This document shows positions 11,201 through 21,865 of a DNA stretch of 64,000 bases, piece by piece (within the stretch, counting starts at the first letter, position 1; each line of letters opens with the position of its first letter). The stretch covers positions 2,148,501-2,212,500 of the forward strand of contig JABAKD010000002.1 of NCBI GenBank assembly GCA_012845835.1. Reading direction: 5' to 3'. This DNA is from Undaria pinnatifida (Eukaryota > Sar > Phaeophyceae > Laminariales > Alariaceae). The notes below the pieces were generated by a model. It was not told the DNA's origin and searched no databases. It saw nothing but the letters and a program-made list of their open reading frames with translations. The translations under genes and the position numbers were made by a program.

Positions 11201-12043
11201 AACCTCCTTGACCACCTCGTCAAGTGAATTCCAAAAGAAATCCTTTTCGCTGGTGCTCTTGTCGAGAGTGGGAGCATAGCCTACAATGAAAGACACACCG
11301 TTAGATTTCCCTTTGAGTTGGATGCGAACCTTCATCAGCCTAGCACTGATGCACTCAACCGCGACGTCACCCTTATCCATCCCTGCCACGATAGACTCTC
11401 TAACAGCTAAGCCTACCCCATGGGTCCCCTTCTTTTCGTACTTTCCTCCGTCTGCTCCTGAGCAAAACACAACATACCCCGCCGCCGTGAAAGCACTTTG
11501 TCCATTACGCCTCACCTCCTGCAATCCTATGACATCACAACCTGCGCCTTGGCAAGTCTTCATTATCACCTCAGCGTGGCCTATACCATTCGTGCCCTTG
11601 AAAGCAAGTGTTCGAACGTTGTACGTACCCACGACGAGTTCCCCTGCTCTCGACCTAGCCCTTGCATCTGTGCGAATTTTGTGAGCAGCCCTTCGAATCC
11701 TCCTGCGTCTCCTCCTTTTCTTCCGAGCCTCCGATTTCCTCCATTCCACCCTCCGTTTTTCCCATACAGAGCATTTCCCCCTCTCCGTCTCCCTTCGCCC
11801 AGCCCGGTTCTTGCCTAAGTGCCAACGTGAAGGGGGCAGCAGTCCCGACACGCCACGTCCATCTCCTTCCCGACTTTGGTGCTTACTCACGTGGGTTCGA
11901 TCCTCTCTTCTCTGTTCGATACGTGCCCCATGCTTTCCGCGGCGGTGATGCGACACTGCGTCCGCAGGCAAGGCCGCTGCGTTAAAAAATTCCGCGAGGA
12001 AATTTTTTGCCTTGTCGCTGGATGACACCGCCGGCCCGGCCAT
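8249..12043 (-). CDS. LINE polyprotein: AP endonuclease plus reverse transcriptase
   Basis: A 1264-residue ORF with an ATG start and no internal stop. Residues 1-135 are basic, with an Arg/Lys-rich run near 108-128. The apurinic-type endonuclease spans about 137-405, with TYNVRT near 140, QEVR at 175-178, DANA at 292-295, LDYIL near 364 and SDH at 392-394. The reverse transcriptase spans about 640-960: CGFRPQRS near 753, FIDLTKAYD with its catalytic Asp near 788, QGLRQGCVLAP near 844, and YADD at 920-923. A C-terminal segment (LLYGCMTW, RRVHRSMLLRCLGW) follows, as in RTE-like and related elements. No RNase H or CCHC gag ORF is seen. The last about 50 residues are a low-complexity Gly/Glu stretch from a C-rich minisatellite. 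The protein would nick target DNA and prime reverse transcription of its own RNA. The clade is not settled. Confidence 0.93.
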   Translation of the reverse strand: MAGPAVSSSDKAKNFLAEFFNAAALPADAVSHHRRGKHGARIEQRREDRTHVSKHQSREGDGRGVSGLLPPSRWHLGKNRAGRRETERGKCSVWEKRRVEWRKSEARKKRRRRRRIRRAAHKIRTDARARSRAGELVVGTYNVRTLAFKGTNGIGHAEVIMKTCQGAGCDVIGLQEVRRNGQSAFTAAGYVVFCSGADGGKYEKKGTHGVGLAVRESIVAGMDKGDVAVECISARLMKVRIQLKGKSNGVSFIVGYAPTLDKSTSEKDFFWNSLDEVVKEVPSRDHLLVLMDANARTGMRGIEWTDSKVLGAYGRDELNDNGERLLTHATDNKLALLNTYYATPARCISYTFQSPNRGKAQYRLDYILTRQVDRRLVRNVTVRTPPRENAESDHNLVIASIRLLGRIAPNRPKVVVKSRRAIDLQRLMADPHLRMNLTNAIAANLASPTPGTNAGSVDDMASLLTETILSNAADIAPPTRRKQVPRGWCATEETRAELNARWQDREDARKRVRSAPNDRGLRQALKATIKQLKRTRAEAVQRFFEDYVRQLEGRIREGDHFGFYKHLKGMDVEGKRTFNSQYIKDEEGRLLRDNVLIRERWVRWFHKLLNTKSPTLDPSIVGELKQWPPCRPLDDVPSRYEVEEAIRALANRKAVGPDGLPAELLKVLADEGEFDTLGNFHDIIVAVWRGGGVPQQWKDATIKVLHKKKDRTECGNYRGISLVAHAGKVLLKVIAGRLSDYCERENILPEEQCGFRPQRSTVDMMFVVRRLQEMARKKDTPLYMCFIDLTKAYDSVDRSLLWDVLARFGVPPRMLAVIRQFHDGMQACVRLDDGECSDKFDVGQGLRQGCVLAPLLFNMFFTAVLRVAEKRFLADAAITDNMVQLQRKKEGEKGTSRTGKVDGRRGKEGEGVQRLWGMLYADDAGIVSRSSEGLERMMTTIVTACSSFGLTVSEAKTEIMCLETKSGGKVSFTINAAGQVYKQTIQFVYLGGAITADRNLSTEITRRLQRAWACFQRYKMEIYDRPGVRLRLKVRLLKAEVVETLLYGCMTWSPKKPDYDRLRRVHRSMLLRCLGWRKRKRDDHTLSYADALAQTDSESVEVIVRKRRILFAGFVARMGEERLPQRVMFGEFVGGKGYSGGQEKDWMDHLKEDMSVFGMKFEGWRKAAQKAGRWFRRVEEGAELFMRNWHETERRKAAERRAKAAAASSTVGISKRPGGGGRGGGGEGSGGGGEGGGGKGGMGEGRKGERHAQETEVWVWPSSY
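8290..8400. repeat. C-rich minisatellite at the end of the LINE ORF
   Basis: Runs of CCCCTCCCCC on the plus strand, coding Gly-rich sequence on the minus strand. The equivalent region in the truncated copy (37660-38075) has expanded to about 400 bp. Confidence 0.8.
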
Positions 12044-12170
12044 ACCCGAGCACTAGTTCAGCGCACGAGTAAGGTCGACGCCACACAACCCCTCAGGGGC
12101 TCTGGCACGTTTTGGGGAAGCCTCAGGCCCGAGCACCACCCCGGCCGGGGAGCAGCCGAGTAGAGATTAA

Positions 12171-12476
12171 ATATGATCTATTGGTGCATGTTATACGGTA
12201 TAACGCTTGCTGTTTGTCGTACTTCTGGTTGATGCTGCCGCTGGTGCTGTTGTTGTTTATCAACTTACACATGCATTAGAGTTATGTGGCGGCTGCCGCT
12301 TGCTGCTGGTTCGAACGAGTATTGACATTATTAGGTAACGGCAGCTTCATCACGAAAGCGGACTGACTGGGGTCCCGAGCGCAACAATATCAAACAGCTA
12401 CTAATATGAAAAGTGCGAGTGTGTGTTGCTTGATATTTTGCGTTCTTTCTATGTACTCTGCCCTGATCGATTTTCA
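12171..12476. other. Spacer with short CTG-rich tracts
   Basis: Between the retrotransposon 5' end and a MITE-like copy. It holds GCTGCTG-type tracts around 12230-12310 and no supported gene. Confidence 0.4.
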
Positions 12477-12729
12477 GACGCCTGCTACGATAGAGGTGCA
12501 CCACTTTTTCTTCTGGGGTTTCCTCAATTTGGAAGCTTAAAACCTCTGCCCAAAACCTGATTTGGAGAAACAACAACTGCTACCGGATGAAAAATCCCAT
12601 AGGCTTAGGTACACGACGAACATCATAGGTTGTTTTTCTTCGCCTATTTCCGACGATTTGGGGTTACGAATCCCCTTCATCCAGAAACTTTTTCCGACGA
12701 AAAGTGCTACCTCTAACGTAGGATGAGTC
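12477..12729 (-). mobile_element. MITE-like family 1, copy E, with 4-bp target duplication
   Basis: Starts GACGCCTGCTACGATAGAGG and ends CTAACGTAGGATGAGTC. It is flanked by TTCA on both sides. It keeps the full set of internal landmarks in reverse order and is one of the most complete copies. Noncoding. Confidence 0.8.
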
Positions 12730-13410
12730 TTCATCTCATCTATTTTTATGCACAGCCCTCTTGGTAGTGATGCAGCACTTGCTGTAATAGCAGCCTCTGT
12801 ATGCGAATGGCATCCTTGATCACAACAAGCATGCGCGAAGCCGCAGGCGGGCGTCATTAATGCGAGGACGACGTTATTTCGGGTGTGTCCTGAGCGCTCC
12901 TATAAATAGTTTTTTTTAAGACGTGTAGTTTTGCGTTTTCGACGCTAGATTGCGACGAGGGAGTTTCGGGCGGAGAGGTCAACAACCGAACCTTACCGCT
13001 TCGGGAGCGGTCTCAGACGTGATCGCATTGTGCCTTCGCGAGGGGTGCTGAAATTGTTTTTTGTTGCAATGTTATGGTTCCGACGGAAGCTAAACACATC
13101 AATCGGATCTCGATTTTTACAACAAAGTTAGCACCGTACAGTCTACGCGAACCTTTTCATACATTTTGACCCATCCATATCTGTGACGGGTCGAGTTCAA
13201 AAGTTCTGGCACGCCCTTCGTTTCCCTTTTTCTTGGACGAGTATCATACGTACACTTTTCCCCCACGTTTTGCTTTTCTTCGAACGCAATCCGATGAGGG
13301 ACGGAGTTCGAATCCTGGTATATGCCTTCGACCTCCCCTTTTTTCGCTTGTTAAAAATATTTATTTTTCATTTATTAATAATTCGAAGAACATGTATCAC
13401 AAAGTTGATA
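12730..13410. other. Gene-poor spacer with a degenerate duplicated segment
   Basis: Two related segments near 13183-13235 and 13290-13345 share a GAGTTC..A..TTCTGGCA / GAGTTCGAATCCTGG core, but no tRNA fold can be drawn around the B-box-like motif. No gene supported. Confidence 0.4.
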
Positions 13411-13575
13411 GCTACACCGTACGTAGTTGCAAGGGGAGTCGCCGACCTATATCCTTAATGAGGACGCACAACCCATAATACGCGCGATCGGAGTATCACA
13501 CACAGCTTGCAAAGATGAGTTTCGACAAAATATTCAATCTCACAGCTGGAGTGTATTTTAATTTTTACAATATAT
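13411..13575 (-). repeat. Dispersed repeat 2 (CAGCTGTGAGATCGAAG family), inverted copy
   Basis: Reverse-orientation copy of a repeat also seen at 15400, 17044, 21965, 42600 and others. Landmarks are CTACA.CGTAG, TTGCAAGGGGAGTCGCCGAC, ATACTCCGATCGCGCG in reverse, and the CAGCTG end. It is followed by the A/T-rich stretch that normally precedes the repeat. Confidence 0.7.
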
Positions 13576-15399
13576 TACAAAGTTCCCTTTCGGGATGCGG
13601 GTAACGTGAAATCCCGGGGGCGTCGCAAGGTGAAAAGGAAGACACCGGTAACACACGTAAACGTAATTTTCCACCTGTAACGGTGTTACGCGTACTCACA
13701 TAGATGAACCCTACTGCTCTTCTTAGAGAAAAGGTGTGGCATGAGCCAGTGCATTGCTCCAAAGAAAGAGTAGTACTCAGCGGGAAGAGTGTTCAAGCGG
13801 TGGGTGCACGTTGTACTGATGTACGCGCAAACGAATTATTGGTGGTCGGGGGATGATGTGTACCGTACGTGGAGCAATAGTGCTCCTTGCTATATAATAT
13901 GTCACATTTTTATAATAATACGTCACATGTGTTTGCACTTACTTGGTGGCAATGGATAGGGTCGACCAGCCAATGTCAGTCGCTCTTGGATGTTTTACAA
14001 TAATTAATTGCTTGGTGGCAACAAGTTCGGTATGTGCGGCATACGTAGTAGGATATTCCATGAGTTGGAGGTAGTGTTCAACGCTTTGGTACTGTGTTTG
14101 AGGGGAACCGAAACCGTTAATGATGTAGTCCTCGTTTATCCCCGTAGAAAGTAGAGCTAGATCGATAGACTAGTGTTCCCGCCTGAACCCGCCACTACAT
14201 GATGCATGTGGTCAGGAATGTATGTGTGAATGATATGTGTGTACGATAATAGCAACAGACCTAGAACCGATCCACCCAGCCAATCAGATGGCGTCCAGGG
14301 CGCGTGGCGAACGCTGAAATAGAACTGTACCCGATTTTGGCCACAGCAGCACCGTGTATATACCTGAGTCTGGCTATCGCTATTGTAGTAACGAGTTATA
14401 TATCCTTGAACCCTACCCATGGTTCCACTCTGCCCAAATTGTTTGTTGGCCTGGTCGAGACTCGCGTGCATGCTGCGCTCGCGATGCATGCCACCCTCGC
14501 CGCGCTCGGCGCCATCGTCCAAGCTTTCCCCGCTCTATGTCCCGGTGAGCCCCGTCTCCTGCGCGGAGAGATGCAAGCCGTGCCTTGTGGCGCTCGTTCC
14601 AACACTCGTCTGCTCCCGGCCTCTACCTGCTATCCTCCTCCTGCTTGCATCCGCTCTGTCCGGAAATATAATAGCGGGATAGGTCTTTTTGTTCAAGTAA
14701 AAGCGGTCCTTAAATTCGGACACGTCTAGTTACGCCGCAAGAGCAAGATAAACACACCAGGTCAACCACGCCCAAATACGCTTTCACTCCTGCCTCGACG
14801 AGCGGCCGCCCACGCTTCAGGAGAGCGCAGGCCGGTTTACCCTTGTCTGCACCAATGCCCACGCACCCACGTCGAGATCCGGGGCCGAAACGGCCCAGGG
14901 CGGCGCGCCCCCAAACCCCACACTAATCCGATCCACATGTGTACTGCTGCTTCTACTGCTGTATGTTGCTGCTACTGCGCTGCCGTTGTGCTGCTGCTGC
15001 TGCTGAGGTTAATTTAGTCCGGATGGTTGCTGCTACTGCTGCTGTGCTGCTGCTGAGGTCAGTTGAGTAGCGGGCCATTTTTTCACGAGCATAATAACAA
15101 CGAACAAAATATTGTAAAAGTTTATCAAAATATCAAAATTTGAAAAACAAATTTGGGTGTTACAAGTGACCTGCTCGTCTCAGGGAGACGGAACGCAATC
15201 CCTTGCCAAATAGAGCCAGCTAAGCGACGTTTCATGCGCCGGGCGCCGCCACGGAGCTCGGCCGAGATCCAGACACGCTTCATGATGTACCCATGGCAGG
15301 CTAGCTTGCCCCGCGGCCGAAAGTGCGAGAAGAAACGCTCGGCCGCCGGAGAGCAGCGAGCCAAAACAAAACGAAGACAATATTTTACACGTACACATA
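13576..15399. other. Gene-poor spacer with CTG-rich tracts
   Basis: Contains a GC-rich part around 14440-14650 and CTG/GCT-rich tracts around 14941-15055. No reading frame has an ATG start together with recognisable domains or splice context, so no gene is called. Confidence 0.4.
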
Positions 15400-15544
15400 A
15401 TAAAAATACAAATACACTCCATCTAGCTGTGAGATCGGAACACATCTTTGCAAGCTGTGTGTGATGCTCCGATCGCCCGTATTGCTGGGTGTTTGTCCTC
15501 ATTGAGGAAATAGGTCGGTGACTCCCCTTGGAACTACAGTGTAG
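15400..15544 (+). repeat. Dispersed repeat 2, 3'-truncated copy
   Basis: Begins with AATAAAAATACAAATACACTC, then CTAGCTGTGAGATCGGA, CTTTGCAAGCTGTGTGTGATG and CCCCTTGGAACTACAGTGTAG, where homology to the other copies stops. Confidence 0.7.
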
Positions 15545-17043
15545 TATATATATTGCGGCGTGTCTGTAGACACAACGCAGTAGCTCCCGGATGCGCGCCT
15601 ACCTGCCGCAAACAGCACTCGGGCTATAATTGTATTTCCTGAATATGCTGCTTGCTGATGCAACACGCAGTACAACATTAAATGTATGCTGCAGTTCTAC
15701 GGCTTGCCGTTTGTCGATGTGCTGCTGATGCTTGCTGATATTTGTTGCATTTGTGCGGACAAGCAGCGCGGCTGCTGCTCCGTGGCATATACTGTACATT
15801 CACTAATTAGTCCTGCTTATGCCACCGCCATGCAAGAAGTAGTGTATGGTGCTGCTGCTGGGTATGTGAACAACTGCGATTTCAAAACGATATTGCTTGC
15901 GATATTGTGTGTATCTTGGTGTTCAACGGTCTTTCTCTGCACTCAACGACTATTAATTTTGGCACCCTTTGGCAGTACGGAATGTCTCAAATTTCGGCCC
16001 CCGTTTGCCTATGACGTCCTCGGCCGTTACGAGCATGCGGGGAGTCGCCGGCGGGCGCCAGCCCGCCGCGGCGATGCCACTGGTGTGTACCAGGTAATAC
16101 TCATTTGTGGGGTTACGATGTAACTTTGGTGTCAAATGCGACTCGAGGAGCATTTTATACTCAACAGCTTGCCGAGCAAGTATCAACAATGGCCACGCCG
16201 TTCGTTCTCTCTCCCATTCGCTTCTTCGACCGCAACCTGCCTTCGCCGTGTTTCTCGCGCGAAGGGTTCACCCGTCCCTACCTCTCCCTGTCAATGGAGT
16301 TCTGCTACTGCAGTCGTGGCCACCCATTATTGCAGCGCCTTGCCAGACGACGATACCCGCATTGAAATGGCACCCCGAACTATCCCGGGGTGGGATACTA
16401 ATAGTACTTTGTAGGACGATACAGGGCGTGACAGGCAATTATAACCGCACTATACTGCGGGTCACCCAGCGGAGCATAATAAGACAAGTTAAATCTTATT
16501 CACACCTTTGTTTATTGGGAGCCAGACAGAGGGGGTTGCTAAAACCAAGAGAAAAAAAGTTGCAAAAAACAAACGCGCCATTTCCACGATTGGCACAGAA
16601 ATCACACAACGCTCCACGTTTTCTTTTTTTCTTTTTTTTTTACCTTCTGGTCGGGAGTGTGCATCTGTTTTCTCTTTTCTAGGTTACCGCACTAAAGGGT
16701 ATGCACCTCACTAACGCTAGATTATGACGGCACGCGGTTTCGAGTTGTCAGCGACGGAACGAGAATCCTCTTCGTATTATCCCTTTAATTCGGAGGGTGT
16801 GTTGTATTGTACTTGGTACGATAAAATATATTACATCATATATCATTTTATACTTAGTATGATACATATTGTACAGTATAACCGCGTTCGTATCGTGGTG
16901 CGAGCATGCAGCACGCACGGCAGTGCAAGCTGTGCATTTGCGTGCCTCACAGGTGTACCGAGTCGTTCTACGGTAATCCCCCCCCCAGTTTTCTTCAACA
17001 AAATCGCCGGTTTTTGAAATCAGCTCCCAGTCGTGTCTCCATA
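15545..17043. other. Gene-poor spacer
   Basis: No supported gene. Short frames in GC-rich parts around 16030-16360 lack domains and agreed splice sites. A 10-base C run near 16979 is the only notable simple sequence. Confidence 0.35.
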
Positions 17044-17290
17044 TATAATGAAAATAAAAATACAATCTAGCCGTGAGATCGAAGATTTCGTCGAAACTCA
17101 TCTTTGCAAGCTGTGTATGGTACTCCGATCGCGCGTATTACTGGGTTTGTGTCCTCATTAAGGATATAGTTCGGCGCCTCCCCTTGGAACTACAGCGTAG
17201 CTTGTACCAGGGTCAACAGGGTGATGTTAATCAATCTGCGCGCGGAAGCCATAAAACCCGTTTTTGAGGGGGACAAAATCTGACAGCTGT
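17044..17290 (+). repeat. Dispersed repeat 2, most complete copy
   Basis: Runs from the A/T-rich lead (AATGAAAATAAAAATACAATC) through TAGCCGTGAGATCGAAGAT to ACAAAATCTGACAGCTG. The two ends are imperfect inverted repeats (CAGCTGTGAGATC against CAGCTGTCAGATTTTGTC), so this could be a second MITE-like family. Noncoding. Confidence 0.68.
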
Positions 17291-17311
17291 GGAAGGAAAT
17301 GCATCAGTTTA

Positions 17312-17640
17312 TCAAGTATATCCTGTAAGTCGTATAACCGGTGAGGGGAGAGCGCAGAGTTTAAGGGCGTGGGGGCCGAGGTTTGACCAAGAGGGAGCGG
17401 AGGGGAGGAAGGGGCAACTCAAGTTGGTCGCGGAAACTATAAATCCTTTAAGGGGATGCGTGTTATCAAGTTTATCCTGCAAGTCGTATGGCCGAAGAGA
17501 GGAGGGCGGAGATTTTAAGGGCGTGGGGGTCGGGGTTTGAATAAGAGGGAGCGGGGGGGGGCGGGGGCAACTCAATTTGTGCGCGGAAACTTAAGGAGAG
17601 GAATTTATCAAGTATATCCTGTAAGCCGTGTAACTGGGGT
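17312..17640. repeat. Imperfect tandem repeat, units of about 142-155 bp
   Basis: The core TCAAGTATATCCTGTAAG starts at 17312, recurs as TCAAGTTTATCCTGCAAG at 17466 and again at 17608. Each unit also holds TTTAAGGGCGTGGGGG and GAGGGAGCGG. About 2.3 units. The array directly follows dispersed repeat 2. Confidence 0.75.
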
Positions 17641-18378
17641 GTCTCCTTATATGCGTGTTTGACCATCCACGTACACGGGTTGTAGGCGCATGGCTGGCTG
17701 ACTCACGGAGACAGAAGTCACGTAATCCGGAGAGCCATCGGGCTGGAAAGAGAATGAGAAAATATATAGACTACATGAAAGGAAAGAAGGAACGAACATG
17801 CAGGAAAGTGCTGGAAAGTGCAGTCCCACTCAGGGCCTTTTCTCACTCCCTCACGTGGTGACCACCCTAATCATGAGATTGGGGAACACTTATTTATTGT
17901 ATTTATATCCGTTCGGGAAACCATAGGTCCCTCCGCATCTCCGAAGATGCTACACCAAAATACCACATACGTAGTAAATCAGATTTGTGCACAGGCATAA
18001 ACCAACAATGCAGTGTCATTCGATAGTCCTTTGCAAGCAAGAAAATATGTAAAGATGCTTCGAAGTATGTTTTTCATCTCATCCTGCCTCGTGTCCAGCG
18101 TTTTCACGCAACGTTCGTTGAAGAAAATCGCTGGGGGCTATCGTAGAAGTCAGTGTACTTGCTATGGACTTCGACTGGAAAATCGTCGCCACCTAGCGGC
18201 CCGGGTTGCTTCGTGTGTGTGAAGGATGCCGCGATCGTCAGTTGTATTCGTCAAGTTTTCCCTATTATATTATAATCAAGATAAATCAAGCCCCAAATGG
18301 GTTAAGCTTTGTATCCGATCGTATCTGCATGCTTGCTTGCTATTTTTTAAACCATACCGACCGGCGGTATACTAGTCT
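17641..18378. other. Gene-poor spacer
   Basis: No recognisable gene, repeat family or RNA. Short open frames exist on both strands without domain evidence. Confidence 0.35.
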
Positions 18379-18657
18379 ACCGTACCTGTGCACACCGAAA
18401 ACATTAAAACTCGGCATACTATAGTACACTCTATACAGCGATACACTAACGGTCCTCTCCTATAATAAGAAAGAGAGGCTTCTACGGACACATGCTACGA
18501 TAGAGGTAGCACGTTTCCACCGTACCTGTGCACACCGAAAACATTAAAACTCGGCATACTATAGTACACTCTATACAGCGATACACTAACGGTCCTCTCC
18601 TATAATAAGAAAGAGAGGCTTCTACGGACACATGCTACGATAGAAGTAGCACGTTTC
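18379..18657. repeat. 140-bp tandem direct duplication
   Basis: Two adjacent units at 18379-18518 and 18519-18657 are nearly identical; I see one substitution (TAGAGGTAGC against TAGAAGTAGC). Each unit ends in the left terminus of MITE-like family 1, so the duplication copied the element's first about 30 bp and 110 bp of flank. Confidence 0.85.
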
Positions 18658-19017
18658 GCCTGAAGAAAAGTTTTCTGAACGACGGGGCTCCTTAACCCAA
18701 AATGGTCAGAAATGCGACATTTTTTTTTGCCGTGATGCTCGTTCTATACCTAGCCCATGGGATTTTTCATTCGGTTTGTAGCAGTTTTTCCCCCCTCCAA
18801 ATCAGTTTTCCTTAATTATCCCAAAATCGTCGGAAATACGACTTTTTTTTTTGCCGTGATGTTCGTTCTATACCTAGCCCATGGCATTTATTTTTTATCC
18901 GGTTGGTAGCAGCTTTTTCTCCCTCCAAATCAGTATGTGGGAGGACCATGTCTTAAGCTCCAAAATTGAGGAACCCTCCAGAAAAAAAGTGGTGGCACGT
19001 CTATCTTAGAACGCGTC
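18627..19017 (+). mobile_element. MITE-like family 1, copy F, with internal duplication
   Basis: Starts GACACATGCTACGATAGAAG and ends TCTTAGAACGCGTC. It is longer than other copies because a segment from CCTTAA..CCCAAAATCGTC through CCTAGCCCATGG to CTCCAAATCAGT is present twice (about 18692-18809 and 18810-18930). Noncoding. Confidence 0.75.
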
Positions 19018-19751
19018 CCGCACGAGAAAAGCTTAGCGTATATATGGAACGAGTCAGTATTATGCTCCGCAGCTGATACGCTGAAGTTCGGGCGGAGGAC
19101 ACACCCAATCCCGAACAAGAAGTCTATCCTGAAAATTACACCTCGCATTCTGGCGTAAAGCTAACGGAGGGTCGGTGCTTAACATCCTCTGATACATTGT
19201 AGCAGCACGCTTACTACCTTCTGCGGATACAGGTCAGTGCAGGACACCCGATCAATATCAAACAAGGCAATAAGAGAGTCAGACTAAACTTTACAAGAAA
19301 AACAATAAATTCGGGAGCCATTGTACTGAACATAGTGTACGACACGAGTTAGTGTATAGCAGACCCTCTCTCAAGTAAGAAAACCAGCCTGGGCCATGCT
19401 GTTTCGTAACAGGTGTCCTGAACTGTTTCTACCAGCTCGTAAAAGTTCAGTGCGTACGGTAGTAATCTTTTTTCTAAGAACGACGACACTGTTCTGAAAA
19501 TCACAGCAGCAGGCGTACAAGCGTCTTGAGTGAAAATTTGGCGCACGCAAGGGAACGATACTCTCTGGCAGCTGTGGTACGCCACGCACGCCGCATGACA
19601 CGTAACCCAAACGTTTCCAGGCAAAAAGTATGATTGGTACATCTGAAAACTCTGTTTACACGTACACCCGTCACATTTCACGTGCAGCGGCGCCCCCTGA
19701 ACTTTCCGAGGGGCCGTCGCTTGTGTAGAGCGCTATAATATCTCGCCCAAA
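19018..19751. other. Spacer, no supported gene
   Basis: A minus-strand frame at 19349-19681 begins MKCDGCTCKQS and is cysteine-containing, but no family is recognised and no splice context could be confirmed. It is not called as a gene. Confidence 0.35.
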
Positions 19752-20019
19752 CACGCATACGGCAGAGGTGCATATATATGATATTTTTTGTGAGATTCCT
19801 CGATGCAAGTTAAGAGCTTAAGACCTCTCCCAAAACCTGATTTGGAGATAAATCAAAACTAACTGCTACCGGATGAAAAGCCCATATATATGGCCTAAGT
19901 ACACAAGGATAATCATGGCAAAAATAAATGGTCTATTTCGAACGATTTCAGATTAAGAAAAGCCCGTTACTCAGAAACCAGTTCAGACAAAAACTGCTAC
20001 CTCTACCGTAGCATGCGTC
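19752..20019 (-). mobile_element. MITE-like family 1, copy G
   Basis: Begins CACGCATACGGCAGAGGTGC and ends CTACCTCTACCGTAGCATGCGTC. Landmarks are in reverse orientation. The flanks CAAA and CAAG match at three of four positions, as expected of a decayed 4-bp target duplication. Confidence 0.73.
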
Positions 20020-20443
20020 CAAGCTATGACTACGAGGAAACACTAAAGCGCAACCCGATGAACAACCACACGGCCTACCTAGGAATACAAAGCAATTTCA
20101 TCGTCGCATTCACGCATACATTTTAAAGATGAAAAAGATATGGACTACACTTCTTCAGCTGTGAGATCGTTCAAAAGGAGATTGGATCAATATTATTAGT
20201 AGTATATAGACTATGGTATTCTGACGATGATCGCGCGGGTGTTTATTCAACTCTAACCCTTTTAGCGTGTTTAGCGCCGACAAGGGGATAGACTAGTTCT
20301 ACACTATTTGGAGTTAGAACGGGATACTTTTAGGAGTTCAGTTGAAAATGGGTGTAAGCGCCCCCTTAGCTCAAAATAGTATGGCCAGAAAGTGCTTTTC
20401 CCCTGTCGCCGCAAGTAAGTGCCACTCTGGGAAAAGAAGAAAT

Positions 20444-20698
20444 GGCGCGTGCCTCGATAGAAGTAGCATTTTTCGTCAGAAACGGTTTCTGAATGGTGGG
20501 GCCCCTTAACCCAAAACCGTCGGAAACACGTAAATATATTTTCGAATAGTGTTTGTTGTATAGCTAGGCCATGGGCATTTTTCGTTCGGTGGCAGTTTTG
20601 TTTTTTTCTCCCAGTCATTTTTTTTCTCTCTCTTGAGCTCCTAAATAAAGAGGGGAGACTAAGAAAAAACGTGGTGCACGTCTATCGTAGCACGCGTC
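20444..20698 (+). mobile_element. MITE-like family 1, copy H, with 4-bp target duplication
   Basis: Starts GGCGCGTGCCTCGATAGAAG and ends CTATCGTAGCACGCGTC. It is flanked by AAAT on both sides. Landmarks are in the forward orientation. Noncoding. Confidence 0.77.
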
Positions 20699-21865
20699 AA
20701 ATGGAAAACGAATCCAGAACCTAGCACGACGGACATCGACTGCATTTAATAGAATAAGCATCATGTGGCGAACGGTGCAGATAGATGCAGAACTGCCAAA
20801 TAACGAGGTTGCTGTGGTCTCGGAGCGTAGTTGAACGTCCAGATCCATAGTTATAGTTAATGAACCATCGGTAAGACAAGAAGAAGCGTACACAGACGAA
20901 AACAATGCACAAACAAACCAGGGATGTATGCCCTGCCTGGTCGAAAAAGTAAGGACCGACTTGGTATTGATACAGCTTTCCCAGCCCGAACGGTGAATGT
21001 GTGTCATGCTTACCCCATAGTTTTTTGCCATATATGTTGGTCCGACAGCATGCAGCGTGAGTGTCAACAACACACAATGACGAAGGGAAACATAACATTG
21101 ATGAAGGCCTCTATCTACATGCGCGATAAGAAATGCACCCTTACTTAACGTTCTTCTCTAAACGTCAAGCACACAAGGAAGGGCAACATAGCTATTATAC
21201 TACGGCATAGTATTCGATCGTGTTTGCTCACAAGCTTCCCCTCCATCTGTGAGGTCGACAGTCTTGGTTGGCCAGGCTGCATGGGCACCGATGGAGTTGA
21301 TGGAAAGTCCCAGCAAAATCTTTGAAGCTGTGGCTGTCCACATGTTTCAGAAGAGGCCGCAACTCGGAGGGAGAAAGAGGGGACGCCTCTAGGATTTTGA
21401 CTCGCTTTCAAGGTTCCCGTCACCGACCAATCCTGCCACACCACCACTATGTAGGCAGGCGATCAAGATTTAGTCGTGTGAAAGTCTTGGCAAGGGGACG
21501 GTGCTGACGCGTGTCTGCTTCTGCCTCTCCAGGTGGTGTGATGCAAGGATGCCTAGCGGGATACTTCTCCACTACTTGTTGAGTCGGTTCTGCGGGTTGC
21601 TGCTACTGACCGTGAGAGGTGTGTGGATATATCCTTTGCAGTTCAAGCAAATAGCGAGTTTTGGACTGAATCATTCCCCCCGCCAGATTTCGACCTATCA
21701 TAATGCCTCTCGGAAATTAGCAGTGTCCCTGTCGATCTACATACGTTGTAGCTCTTTCGGCAAACGGTATCCCACTAAGGTTACTACTAGTACTCAAGAC
21801 TCAAAAAATGTTCTACTGTTATCATAATAATTTCAAGCGTATTAATCCCATGGTATGACACATGT
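20699..21865. other. Gene-poor spacer
   Basis: Several minus-strand frames of 100-150 codons (for example 20721-21098 and 21145-21447) have no recognisable domain and rely on non-ATG starts or overlap the repeat at 20698. No gene called. Confidence 0.35.

Larger units (their letters stand above)
7541..12170 (-). mobile_element. Non-LTR retrotransposon, apparently full length
   Basis: On the minus strand the element runs from a 5' untranslated region starting near 12170, through one long ORF (12043-8249), a 3' untranslated region with a long polypyrimidine stretch (sense strand of 7889-8095), to a 3' end made of (AAC)n, seen on the plus strand as (TTG)n at about 7548-7566. A short microsatellite tail instead of poly(A) is common in several LINE clades. 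A second copy at 36637-38460 shares the same 3' end, which fixes that boundary. The exact 5' end and the target duplication are uncertain; TTTAAAT on one side and ATTAAAT on the other may be the duplication. Intact coding suggests recent activity. Confidence 0.85.

Noticed and set aside
14304-14729. 141-codon plus-strand frame with a hydrophobic N-terminus
   Set aside because: It needs a GTG start in a nuclear gene and shows no domain; the hydrophobic part could be chance.
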